Shown here piece by piece: positions 20,701 through 31,464 of a stretch of DNA of 37,257 bases. The notes below the pieces were generated by a model that saw nothing but the letters and a program-made list of their open reading frames with translations, was not told where the DNA came from and searched no databases. Each line of letters starts with the position of its first letter. Position 1 is the first letter of the stretch. The stretch is from Phaeoceros laevis. Lineage: Eukaryota > Anthocerotophyta > Anthocerotopsida > Notothyladales. A program made the position numbers and the translations under genes. The stretch lies in NCBI GenBank assembly GCA_049999765.1, contig JBNGIQ010009033.1, positions 54,767 to 92,023 of the forward strand, in the 5' to 3' direction.

Positions 20701-21793
20701 CTGTAGTCTGAAGGTTCAGCATCACACCTCGTGCATCCACCAATACATCCTCAGGGCCTCCTGACCTCGTCCAGCCATAGTGTAGCCAGAATCACGGTTG
20801 TCCACGAGAAAACACTTCGTTGTGGTAACCTGTTAAAAACCTAAGAGCAACATCAAGGCCGTCGCACTTGGCTAACGTGGTCACCACATATTCACCAAGA
20901 ACAGATGATTATGCACTCGCTTAGCATGTACCAGAGCCTCACACGCCTTTAATATAATGGTGCACATTTTTACCGAGGGAATAGCACCCAGCTGGTCCAT
21001 GTGCACAACCACATCCAGCGCCAGACTCAGCTGTCAAGCTGTCCGTCCTTGCACGAACCTTTCAACTCGTCCTCCGGTCTAGAAGACTTGCGCAAAGCCC
21101 CTTCAAAACAAGTCTGAAGCTGAGCACATAAAGTGTCTGCCAGAGAATCCACCCAAAGAGCTTTGAAGTGGTTGCTCAGCCGGAGGGGCCATCTTGTTGT
21201 CTTGGGCCAGAGGTACTGGTGCCTGGAGCTGGTCTGAAAGCGCTGAACAAGTTTGCATCAGCAGTCGAGCATTAAGAGCAAATAACGATCCGCTATACTG
21301 CTTCACAAAGGGGATAAGAGTGTGGACAAGAAGCTACCGGATGGTCTATCCTCCCTCCTTGTTCCGGAGTGGGCTGCTGATAACTTCCTTTTGTGAGCAA
21401 ACAACTGGACTGGCTGGTGCTGTTGCTTAGGGCAGATATCCTGTAATCGCACTTCCAGCTTGGAGCAGCGGGAAAATTCCAAATTCTGCCATGTAAGCTC
21501 CTGGCTCCATGGACCCGCATTGCCATCCCGTTAGGATCCTCAAAGCTTGCGAAGGAGAGCTCTCACTGAAGCATCACGCAACGCAATCCGGCGTTCCGAC
21601 ACCACAGTCCTCCACATTCTGCACACATGCTTCTTCGGCTGGATTCCTCCTCAAAATTCAAACATACGCTTCCTTCGAGATGGGTGTCCACCGACTGCAC
21701 ATCACACCATCACACATCCACATTTTCGCTAAACCGAAGGCTAAAGACTGAAGTCCAAAAAAGCGAGGTGGCGTATCAGTGTATCACGGTGGA
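19604..21793. repeat. Segmental duplication, copy 1
   Basis: This segment is the longer copy of a direct duplication whose second copy is 23767-24427. Homology begins at TACATGCTAGTAA and ends at ATCACGGTGGA. Nucleotides 20054-21566 (1,513 bp) have no counterpart in copy 2. The PPR frame reads through the 20053/20054 point here, so this copy has the older arrangement. Confidence 0.85.
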
Positions 21794-22196
21794 CAAATTA
21801 TAATTATAATTGCTTTTATGCTAGTCGTGATTTAGCCTATGACTAAGACAAATCATAATTTGAACCAATCCCAAGGGTTTGGCTTCCAGCAAAGCCAACA
21901 ATGGTACCCGTAAGGTAAGTTTCTCAACTTACCAAAACTTGCCAGTATCCGCATCTCGGTTTCACGCACGATTGTGCGCACGCATCAGTCGCGGGCCGGA
22001 CCTCCTTCCCCTCGCGACGACTCCTGCCGCTGCTCCCTCGACTTCCCGCGCAGCGCAGTACTGGGGAGCTCCGCTCTCTTAGGCTTCGCCTCGCTGGAGC
22101 CTCCCTTTTCGCCCTCGACCTCAGGTCTTCCGAGCAGGGAAGAATTTCGCGTCTCCTACGTGTGACTGTACTCAGCCTGCCGTCCAAGAGCTCAGC
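20701..22196. other. Intergenic and 5' region of the acidic/basic protein gene
   Basis: No gene was recognised. The right part (about 21,900-22,196) is GC-rich and is probably the promoter and 5' UTR of the gene starting at 22197. The stretch 21567-21793 is the right end of segmental duplication copy 1. Confidence 0.4.
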
Positions 22197-22856
22197 ATGC
22201 CGGAGGATCGCAAGAAAATGCTGGAGGCCCTGGTGGCCAAGCGTAAGGCTGGAGGCGACGATGCCCCGCAAAAGCGTGCCAAGAATGCAGCTGTGCTAAA
22301 GAAGGGTGCACCGCCACCAGAAAAGGCCAAACCTGCGGCGGCGGTGGGGAAAGGTGGCGGCAAGCCTCAGCACAAGGGGAAACCTAGGGCCAAGAAATCT
22401 GAGAACTGGAGCAGTGAGGAGAGCGGCGAGGACGAAGAGGACGACTTTGAGTCAGAGTCTGAGGGCAGTCTGGGGGAGGAGGATGATGATTTGTCCGAGG
22501 ACGAGCTGACGAAGAAGCCCGGGAAGAAGGGGCCTAAGCTGGCCGCCAAACCGCCTCCCAAGAAGCCCGGACTCGCAGGGAAGGGCGGGGCAAAGGCAGA
22601 GCTACTCAAGTCGAAGAATGGCAAGGACAAGCCTGCGGTCAAGGACAAGGGCAAGGCGAAGAAGGACGATGATGTGGATGACGACCTTGACAACGATGAG
22701 GACGATGAAGGGGACTTGTCGTCTGATCCTAATGACGAACTAGATCCTAAAAACATTTTGCCCTCCAGAACCAGGAGGCGGGCAGCACAGCCTGTGCAAT
22801 ATGATTTTGCGGAAGCTGGTAGTGATGATGACGATGATGACGACGAGAGTGAATGA
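22197..22856 (+). CDS. Lys/Asp-rich nuclear protein, possibly CHZ-motif histone chaperone
   Basis: A single-exon frame of 219 aa starts MPEDRKKMLEALVAKRK. The body is highly charged and disordered: basic Lys/Ala/Pro-rich stretches (20-70 and 105-158) alternate with acidic runs (75-104 and 158-178). Near the end is DELDPKNILPSRTRRRAAQP (about 180-199) followed by VQYDF and a final Asp/Glu run. An acidic, then I-L-P-x-R-T-R, then aromatic-acidic arrangement resembles the CHZ motif of H2A.Z-H2B chaperones (Chz1/HIRIP3), which would mean a nuclear histone-binding role. That similarity is from memory and is not certain; a ribosome-biogenesis or other nuclear acidic protein is also possible. A GT splice donor-like sequence just after the stop suggests an intron in the 3' UTR. 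The gene is bracketed by the two copies of a PPR-derived duplication. Confidence 0.7.
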   Translation: MPEDRKKMLEALVAKRKAGGDDAPQKRAKNAAVLKKGAPPPEKAKPAAAVGKGGGKPQHKGKPRAKKSENWSSEESGEDEEDDFESESEGSLGEEDDDLSEDELTKKPGKKGPKLAAKPPPKKPGLAGKGGAKAELLKSKNGKDKPAVKDKGKAKKDDDVDDDLDNDEDDEGDLSSDPNDELDPKNILPSRTRRRAAQPVQYDFAEAGSDDDDDDDESE

Positions 22857-23766
22857 GCACAAAGGTACGCCAATCTTCTTTCCTTCAATTATTTCCAGGA
22901 TTTTGTTTTATGTCTGTCCCTTGATGATAGATTTATCCTGGTTCGTTGTATGTGTGGGGTTGTGTGTGTGAACAAACTCTATGCGTCTTGTGTGTACTTG
23001 TAAAACTCGAACTTCTGTTCTCGGTCAGAGGCATTGACAGTTTCTTGGCATCCTCACCAGTAAACGAGCAGTGTCAGTATGTCTAGACATCATCTGTGGT
23101 GTTTGTCTGGTAGCTGGACGGTCAAGCTGCTGAGTACCTCTAGATCTGAACAGGTGTAGGAATTAAAGGCAACTCTCGGAGGTTAATCGTTAAGGGACTT
23201 GAGCAATAAGGTTACAAAACATTCTGTATGCGGTGACCTTGAACTCGCCTGTGTTGTGCCCATTGGCTAGGTGCTATTGCATGTCATTCTGCTGAAACGC
23301 AGTGTTCCTGGTCTTAATCCTGCAGATGGTGGTCGATTTGTCTCTTATTGATCAACTGTCAAGTGACTCAATAGGAAGGACACTTCAAAAAATGGATCTT
23401 ATTGATAGATTTTCGTTCTGAATCCATCGTCAATGTTCTATGTCAGAGGGAACTGCCGGGGTATGGGTTTGCCATCACCTCTGCGGAGACTTTCTCTTGC
23501 CGAATGCATAGTAGCTTGTCCATCCTTCTGTGATGCCTTAGCTGACCTGTTGATGAGGGAGCTTATGTACTTTTACAGGTAATTGTTAAAGCAAACAGGG
23601 GGAAACGGCAAGGATATTTGCTCTTTGGGATCGTCCTGATTCAGTGTCTTGTTGCCTTAAAACTCCTGAAGTCCCGGTGCTTACGTCGAGCATGCGAAAA
23701 ATTGGTACGTGGCAATGTGAATGTTCGTGCAGCCCGGGGAAGAACCTAGGTAGAGTGAATCCTGCT
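22857..23766. other. 3' flank of the acidic/basic protein gene
   Basis: No gene was seen. The CAAAG/GTACGC junction at about 22864 could be a 3' UTR splice donor. The rest is T-rich sequence consistent with a 3' UTR or intron. Confidence 0.35.
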
Positions 23767-24427
23767 TACATGCTAGTAAGTGTGCTACTCACTAAGACAT
23801 CCAAATCATGCCCTTTCCTAAGTACTTCACCGTGAATTGCCCTTCCCTTTTGTAGAGAATTCCATTTTATAGGTTGACCAGCCACCAGCACATTTCTTCC
23901 TTCTCTGCTAGCATGGAATATGCCTGAAGGGCACTCACGAAACTTCGATCCTGCAGATTTATTCGTTCCTCAAGCATTTCTTCGTACAGTTTTCAAGCCC
24001 TCTCCGCCTGGTCTTGCTCGTCGTATGCCGCAATTAGTGAGATACAAGACACCAAAGTCCGGTGGGCCAATCTATCAAACACATTCTGCGCATCCACAAG
24101 GCCCCCACACTTTTCATACATTTGAAGGAGTGTGTTGCCAACAAAAACCCAGAATCGTAGCCCTTCCTCTGAGCCTCTGCATGCACTGCCTTCCCATTTC
24201 TGGGAACTTTGTTTCACTGAGCATCACGCAACGCAATGCGACGTTCCGACACCACAGTCCTCCACATCTTGCACACATGCTTCTTCGGCTGGATTCCTCC
24301 TCAAAATTCGAACATAGGGTTCCTTCGAGAGGGGGGTCCACCGACTGCACATCACACATCCACATTTTCGCTGTACCGACGGCTAAAGACTGAAGTCCAA
24401 AAAAGCGAGGTGGCGTATCACGGTGGA
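23767..24427. repeat. Segmental duplication, copy 2 (PPR-derived, internally deleted)
   Basis: Direct copy of 19604-20053 joined to 21567-21793. Over the first 450 bp about 17 differences were counted by eye. The joint is at 24217/24218, at a shared TCAC, so 1,513 bp of copy 1 are absent. It contains the minus-strand PPR piece WVFVGNTLLQMYEKCGGLVD / AQNVFDRLAHRTLVSC, which is broken downstream of the joint. Confidence 0.85.
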
Positions 24428-24778
24428 TCGCATTACCGGTCGAGTTTCCGATGTTCGATGACGGTATGGGGTGGTTTAGGGCGTGCGTGCAGGCTGCGGT
24501 GTTCGTTGATGGATAAAGTGGTCTAAAGAGGTCTTAGAGTTCAGCGCTATCTCATTCTGCTCCATGGGAGGCGCAGCGCAGTCTTCACAAGGATTCTACA
24601 CCCTCAACGCCAGCCTACAACCTCAGCAGCTCTCCAGGTAGAAGGAGCTCACCAGGCTAGGATGAGGCCCACATGCATGTTCCCTGTAAACATCAGCTAC
24701 GCGCTTTCCTTTGTCCACCGGAAGTGTTGTAACTTTGAAACTGCGCGAACGCCTTCATGATGGATGATAGCATCGGCA
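24428..24778. other. Spacer, no gene seen
   Basis: Nothing beyond short random frames was seen between the duplication copy 2 and the hairpin at 24779. Confidence 0.4.
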
Positions 24779-24827
24779 AGAGTCACACCTTGGCATCCCG
24801 TGACACGTGAAGCCAAGGTGTGACTCT
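24779..24827. repeat. Perfect 16-bp hairpin with 17-nt loop
   Basis: AGAGTCACACCTTGGC (24779-24794) is exactly complementary to GCCAAGGTGTGACTCT (24812-24827). The loop contains a CACGTG (24804-24809), the G-box core. It could be a foldback repeat relic or a structured transcript. It lies about 850 bp upstream of the PP2A B'' start codon. Confidence 0.8.
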
Positions 24828-24999
24828 GGCGAGGCAATCATGCAAAATGCGTATATTGTACCCATGAACGGATTCATACTCTACTGCTGCTTGCACCGTT
24901 TGTAGACAAGGTCGACAATATTACCTATCCGCTCATCTCGCACTGCCGCATCGGGGCAATACTCAAGCTACGCTCCACCAGGAGTGGATGGAGTTGCAG

Positions 25000-25245
25000 G
25001 AACGAGAGCAGGTGTTAGACCATAATAGAGCTAATCACAATCTAACCAGGCTCCAGCAGCATGAGCTTGGATTTGCAGGAGAGAAAGCAGGGGTTTGAGC
25101 ATGACTTAGCCAGTCACAATCTAGACACGCTCCGCCAGCAGGTCTGATTGAGCATGGTAGAGCTAGTCACAATCTAGGCACGCTTCACCAGCAGGTGTGA
25201 TTGAGAATGTTAGAACTAGTCACAATCTAGGGTTTGTGACTGTCG
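25000..25245. repeat. Minisatellite of about 53 bp, four diverged copies
   Basis: The core TAGTCACAATCTA recurs with TCACAATCT at 25035, 25114, 25167 and 25220, giving spacings of 79, 53 and 53 bp. Each unit also holds a CRCGCTYCRCCAGCAGG-like segment and GAGCATG. It lies upstream of the PP2A B'' gene and is non-coding. Confidence 0.8.
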
Positions 25246-25681
25246 TACCAAGTACCTGTAGTCGGTTAGCAGTGGCGTGACTGGCGTCATATAGATACCT
25301 GAAGACAAAGGAGCTAAGAGTAATGGGTAGGCGCTAAAGGATGTTACCAGTGCGTTTGAATGCAAGAACCCCATTGGAGCAAGGCCGTAACTGCAAAGAG
25401 CTCACAATTGCCAACCCCCCCCGCGCCCGATTCACTTGCACGTTGGAAATCTCTTGAGGCTACTGATACGTTCACGTGGTGTGAACTTGGAAGGGTTTCA
25501 CTAAGAGGCCATGCCCGATTGTGCCATTGTGCTGCTCCTGTCCATGTCAATTGCCGAGGAACCCACTTCTACTTACTCGTGGCGCCGAACGCTGGTCATG
25601 GCAACGTGCTAGATCTCGGTGCGACGGAGGAGCAGGGCAGCTTCCAGGGAAACCACGTGCATTTGGTAGCAGCAACAAGCA

Positions 25682-28457
25682 ATGCAGGACAGCTCCGTAG
25701 AGGTGGAGGCCGAGCCCCCAAAAAACGTGTCTTTGTCGTCTGGCCTGCTGTGGGCTCAGCAGCTGAGGAAGTACGTTGGAAATGGAGTTGGCCTGGGATC
25801 AGAGGCGCTGACTGGTGAGTGTTCTAATATTAGTTCGGCGTTGATGGTTTGATTTTCTCTTGGTTTCGTCAGCTGCCTCTATGTGTTGCAGAGCTGGAGA
25901 CGAAGAGAATTCTTCTCGAGGCATACAGAGAGCAACAGCAGAAGTCATCACAAACTGCGGCAATACCCACATTCTACAAAAAGGCATGCTTTTATTTCTC
26001 TGAAGACGGGTCGCTGCATTGTGGGGGGTTAAGCTTCCGGAGGGGAGTTCAGTTTGCAGTGAGATGGCAAGTCTGCTGACCTTATTCCTGACTTTTCCTA
26101 ATTCCACAGAAGCCTGCAGAGGGTTCAGCAGGTTCAAAGGTACAGCGTCTTGCAAGGTTCAGATTCTTAAAGGTGTTTTCCCAAGACAAGCCCTCCAAGT
26201 TTCTTTTTGTGCCATGTAATTTTCGATGCAGAGAGATATTTGTCCTGACCGCTGATTTATAGCTCCAGGATTGTTGCTGTCTGGCTGATAGCAGTAACAC
26301 CTGAGGCTGTGTCTCTGGCTGCAATGCAGAAACAAGCCGAGCAGCTTCTCAATGCAGATGATCTAGATGCCATGTGGGTCTGCTTGCGAGAAAACTGCAG
26401 TGTTGATGATACAAATGGCACAGAGAAGGTGACTAATGGCCAAAGAGTGTTGCACACAATCTGTTTTTTTCTGTGTATGCCATTGAGATTGCTCATTTCT
26501 ATGGCTTAATGGATGTAGATGAACTATGAAGACTTTTGCCACATTGCATCAATCTGCGCAGAGCAGATAGGGGCAAAATGTCGTCGATTTTTTTCTCCTT
26601 CTAATTTCATGAAGTTTGAAAAAGATGAGTATGGGCGCGTTGCAATTCTGCCTTTCTACCTCTATGTCATGCGCACGGTTAGCTCTGCTACCATTATCAG
26701 CACCCCCCTCCTATTTGACTTGTCCAATTACTCTTGTGCGAACTCAAGGTCCAGAGTATTGTACTGTAGTGGTGAGAGCTGTCGTGCGTTTTCCTCCAAT
26801 AACTTGGGTCACTTGTGTTACAGGTTTCATTGACACAAGCCCGTATTGACATGAGTGAGCTGGATGAAGATGCAGACGGGTTTCTGCAACCTCAGGTTTG
26901 CTGACATATGTTTGATTTCTAGAGTTATATATGCGTTCAGATCAGGCAGGATTGTTACTTTTGACTGCATGAAAGCAGGAAATGGAGGCTTACATTCGGG
27001 GATTGATCCCCAACCTTGCCCAACTTCGGGACATGCCGCTTCCGTTCCTCTCCATGTACTGCCGCATTGCAGCACGCAAATTCTTCTTCTTTTGTGACGC
27101 ACAAAGGAGAGGTAATGTCTCCAGTAATGGGCAGTACTAACCCAGAATTCTGCAGAGTGAGTCTTAGCTGCATCCTTTGCCATGTGAAAGTGATCGTGCT
27201 TTCTGAACTTCAGGTAAGCTATGTATAAAAAAGGTACTGCTGAGCAATTGTCTTGCTGAGTTGATGGAACTTCATCAGGTAAATTGTATGCTACTTTCTT
27301 TTTTGCCCTCCGTCCATAGTCCCCAGGTCTGTCTTGCTATCTGGTTGAGATTTCGATAATGATAGATGGAACTGCTGTTTGACTAGCTTTTGCATGGGAA
27401 ACCGTGTTCAGGAAAGTGAGCCAGACGAGAGCCCGGAGGGAGAGGTTGATAATTGGTTCTCGTTGACCAGTGCTCAACGAGTGTGTGGTAATTTTAAAAC
27501 CATAGATTTGTTCATAATGCTGTGCTGTCAACGGAAAGTCAAGATGTAGTTTTGTCCAGCTACTAAAAACCTCATTTTCCAGATGTTTTTCTTGCACTCG
27601 ACAAAGACATGAATGGCAGTCTTAGCAAGCAAGAATTGAAGGAGTATGCAGATGGTACTTTAACAGACATTTTTATGGAGCGAGGTATGTTATGAAGTGA
27701 GTAGACTTGAGCAATAGGTTCTGAACAAGGTCCTTGGAATCCTATTCACCATCTAACATGACTTTATCTTGATAGTGTTTGACGAGCATGTTAGAAGAGG
27801 CAGAGGAGGGAGCAGCAAATTACGAGAGATGGACTTTGAAAGCTTTCTAGATTTTGTATTAGCATTGGAGAACAGGGATACACCTGAAGGGCTCACCTAC
27901 TTGTTCAAATGTCTCGATCTGCACCATAAGGGTTTCCTTACAACTGCTGATGTCCACACCCTTTTCAGGTAGGTTAAGTTGTTTCCTTGAATGCTGTGCT
28001 GTATTTGGTGAAGGATGGAGGAAAAGAAGAGTGATCATTCTAGATATGTGGTCTCACTCGATACATTCTTCCAATAAAAAGGGGAATTTCCTGCTTGCAA
28101 TCTGGAGTTGAAGATTGCAAGGCTCATTATTCCCGCAAATGCTTTCATGTTGGAAGGGGTGCAAGTTGTTAGCGCAGTACTTTGCTGAGTGTATTCTGGT
28201 TTTGAATGTGCAGGGATGTGCACAGAAAATGGATAGAAGGGGGCAATTATGACCTTTCTATCGATGATGTTAGGGATGAGATATGGGATATGGTAAAGCC
28301 AGCGGACCCACTTAAGATTACGCTTACTGACCTCCTAAGTTGCCGGCAGGGTGGTACCATAGCAAGTATGCTCACCGATGTTCGCGGCTTTTGGGCCCAT
28401 GACAATCGTGAAAACCTTCTACAAGATGAGGAGGAAACGGCTGAGGATGAGGAGTAA
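25682..28457 (+). CDS. TON2: PP2A B'' regulatory subunit, TONNEAU2/FASS-like
   Basis: Twelve coding exons join in frame to 476 aa: 25682-25814, 25892-25983, 26110-26172, 26330-26428, 26519-26677, 26824-26895, 26979-27111, 27214-27278, 27412-27487, 27583-27684, 27776-27968, 28214-28457. Length and order match plant TON2/FASS (about 480 aa). Landmarks: ELETKRILLEAYREQQQKS (exon 2), MWVCLRENCSVDD (exon 4), MNYEDFCHIASICAEQIGAK (exon 5), EF-hand-like DEDADGFLQPQE (196-207), canonical EF-hand DKDMNGSLSKQE (304-315), WIEGGNYDLSIDDVRDEIWD (exon 12), ending in an acidic tail. In plants this subunit acts with PP2A and TRM/TON1 proteins in cortical microtubule arrays and the preprophase band. All introns are GT-AG except the second, which begins with GC. 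The ATG at 25682 gives an N-terminus of family length. It converges with the permease gene, 270 bp between stops. Confidence 0.95.
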
Positions 28458-28727
28458 TGCAGACTGTTGTTTCCTGGACGGTATAGGAGGTACTAGAATG
28501 TATTGTAGAAGAGTGGAGAAGGTAGGAACGTTTTGCAGGGCAAGGAAGAAACCGTCTGCCAATCTGTAGACCGTTTCCGCTCTCCTCTTGACAATTTTTT
28601 TTGTATCATTTTGAAAGCCTATACATATATTGTACCAGTATCCAGTATTTAGTTCCAGAAGGCTCAGGACAAACCAATTAATTCCAGGTTTTAATAGTCA
28701 TACTAAAACATCAGTTGCACGGTCATG

Positions 28728-31009
28728 CTACATCATCAGCCAGCATATTGAGATTCCCAGGAAAATACCACATGGGATTGGAAGCCATGCACTAACGATG
28801 GGAGGCAAGAGGCAGGCGTATCCTGCAGCTCCTGACAAAGCCTCGAATCCGTTGTAGACAATGGCACCAAAGAATGCTAATGCAAATGGCAGAGCTCCAC
28901 TCTTGGATGAAAATAGTAGGCTCGACGAAAGAGCCAACGTTGACGTGGCACCGACCTACCAGAGATACCCAAAAGCATGGTGAGACATCTACAGCGATTC
29001 TCCCAGTTTTTTACAAAGGAAGAGATGTAAGATTTGGACACGTCAAGATCCTTACCAAGCCATAAACGACACAAGACACGGCTGCAGCGTCACGTCGAAA
29101 AAACAGGTACTTAGCCCTGGTTACGGCTAATTGGTCTTGAGGAGGATCGCGGCTATTCCACACCATCTTCAGAGTTGCCTCCAACTGTGATTTTAATTCA
29201 TACCATACTCCTGGACGCACTCTTTCGGCTTTGTCTCTTCTATTCCTTGTTTCCTCATCTCCTCCCCAGGTTCTGCTCTTCACCGCTGCTTCCAGAAGTG
29301 CAATGTGGTCAAGAAACTGGGATCTTGAAAATTCTTGAGGACTGGAAGTCCATCGTGGTTTAATAGGTGCCAGACCTTTGCTGGGCATTTCTAGACAGTC
29401 CACCTACAAAATGAAATCCATATGGTTGAAATGCTCATCAGGGCTTGGAACGGCAATAAAATAGGCATCTCTGCAACGAAGAGTCTACACACTGAATCCT
29501 GCCCAAATCAAAGTTCGATGTCCGCGCTTTGACATGTTTTTTATCAGCATGCACGAAGAATGAAATGCAAGTTGGTCAGGTCAAAATACCTGGAGAACGA
29601 GTCTGGACAAAGCTTGGTGAGACACTGGTAAGACGGTACTTTTCACGAACTTCCAGACATTCAGTCCTTGGTTCCATTCACAGTTCTCAGCAAGGACTAC
29701 CTGCAGCACGACGCGAAACCTTTCTAAACAAGAAGGACATAGAAGTTCCATCATTGTTAAATTGGTTGAGAAGGGGCTTACACGCTCAACTTGCCCAGAA
29801 GGAGATACTTCCAAGAGCAGAAGGCCGGCCATGCTGCCACCTTTCATCCTCCGAGCATACCAGATCCGTCGTAGAACTGTCTCTGACCTCACCTTGCCTG
29901 CACAGTTTCTTCCAATCAGACACGAAACGAGAAGCAAAACACCAATTTCGAGCTAACCTTCCAACAAACAAGCATGTGCATCACATGTGGCAGAACATAG
30001 CAACTGTGACCTACACTATTGGAGACCAGAGTGCATCATCGCCCACCATATTCAGGGTACGCAATGTCCTCTGTTTGTCGAAGACTCTGTATATTGGTCG
30101 TCAGTGCTTCTTGAACCATCCTGCGGGCACTGGAACGAGAAAACTTTCAAACAACTTGCAACAACAACCATCTTGCTCACTCCAAGTAAGGAGCCAATGA
30201 CGGAACTCACCGAGCGCTACTCAACGGCACAAGATAGTCATTGCAGGCGACTTTGAGCAGAGCTGCCGCCACACTGAGGCAGATGGGAGCAATCAGCATT
30301 CGCCACAGAGGCACTCCTGCAATTAGGAGTGCCATAATCTCGTTGTCAGCCTGTCAGCCACCGGACAAGCAGTTATCAAACACGTTCCAAGCAGAGTTGG
30401 ACTCCGCTAAACTAGGGCAGGAACATCGAATTTCAGCACCTTCAAACGCCCGAGACCAAAGAGAGTAGCAGCCATACATGCCAGCGGCAGCGTCTGTGAA
30501 ACGAACAACGGGACATATAGAATAGCAGCGTTCAATGCGATCCCAAGCGGGAGACCTGCGCAACCCAGCAAGTCAGCCACATTTTCACAATTCCGTCCGA
30601 ACATAATGGCGAGAACCAGAGACTGAAGAGGAGCAAGCACAAAGCACATACCTGATGCCACAACTTGCCTAACCAGTCCTGCAACAGCTCCAAGTGACAG
30701 TCCGAGTGTCGTCCCCACACCCAGAGCTACCAGAAAAGCGGGCACCATCTCCGCAAGCAAGTACCGATCCAGCACGGGAACCCGAGGAACCTGAAAACCC
30801 TCCCTCCAGGACGTCCCTGCGGACTTTCCTCCGCTCATCACCACCCAGCTTGTCCCCCGGCTGCATCTCAGGCAACCTGCTGAGCCCCATCCCGCAACAA
30901 AAGGCCGCCACCTCAAACCACTGTGAGCTTTCCCCAAGGGAATACCACTGCATCCATTTTCGCTGCTCGCCCAATTCCAGCTGGGCGAGCACTTCAAGCT
31001 CAGAGCCAT
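28728..31009 (-). CDS. LptF/LptG-family permease, probably plastid-targeted
   Basis: Eight exons join in frame to 503 aa: 31009-30652, 30555-30440, 30350-30211, 30120-30047, 29897-29784, 29723-29590, 29403-29056, 28955-28728. Residues 1-77 are Ser/Arg/Gly-rich with few acids, a plausible chloroplast transit peptide. Then VPVLDRYLLAEMVPAFLVAL with the first membrane span, VRQVVASGLPLGIALNAAIL (second), DNEIMALLIAGVPLWRMLIA (third), a beta-rich soluble part with RRIWYARRMKGG and VVLAENCEW, a charged segment (about 313-415), and a C-terminal membrane part with RRDAAAVSCVVYGL and VSAWLPIPCGIFLG. This is the order of the YjgP/YjgQ domain as in cyanobacteria. In bacteria LptF/LptG are the membrane parts of the lipopolysaccharide exporter; the plastid substrate is unknown. 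The exon 5/6 boundary (60-bp intron) is the least certain. Confidence 0.8.
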
Positions 31010-31364
31010 TCCATCTTCCCAACTCGGGTGCGGTCACTGCTCACAGTCGGACTGTTCGAAGGTTTAGCAGGGGGATTTGCCAAAGACTGACACCCATTTG
31101 TCTAACCAAACGGTGTGAACAAGGATGGCTGCCATTACTCCGATCCTTACAGAAGTCCGCCGTGGCAAACAACCGCACGGTTCTTGCTTTATGTGCTAAC
31201 AACTTTGCTCTAACCAACACTGCAGGTACAATCACAAGAGAAGGGTGCGTTGACGATGAGTCCAGCTTCAGCAGGACTCGAGAGCTCCCAAGTTCGATTC
31301 TGTGAATGCGATCCCCGTGCGAGATAGGAGTGCTGGACCCCATGGCAAGCCCCAGGCCAGCCTT

Positions 31365-31370
31365 TATAAA
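31365..31370 (+). promoter_or_regulatory. TATA box of the Gly/His-rich protein gene
   Basis: TATAAA in the context CCTTTATAAATC lies 95 bp upstream of the ATG at 31465, so transcription would start at roughly 31395-31400 with a leader of about 65 nt. The interval from here to the permease ATG (31009, other strand) is the shared upstream region of two divergent genes. Confidence 0.65.
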
Positions 31371-31464
31371 TCTTTCCTTGTCCATGGATTCACAGAACAG
31401 CTCCCATTCAGCTGCTTCGCACACAGGTCCTGAAAATTCGGCCTCGTGATCGCGATCGGGAGCA

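Noticed and set aside
28630-31305. Several plus-strand open frames of 100-220 codons across the permease gene
   Set aside because: They are the opposite strand of its exons and introns; the minus-strand exons join in one conserved protein.
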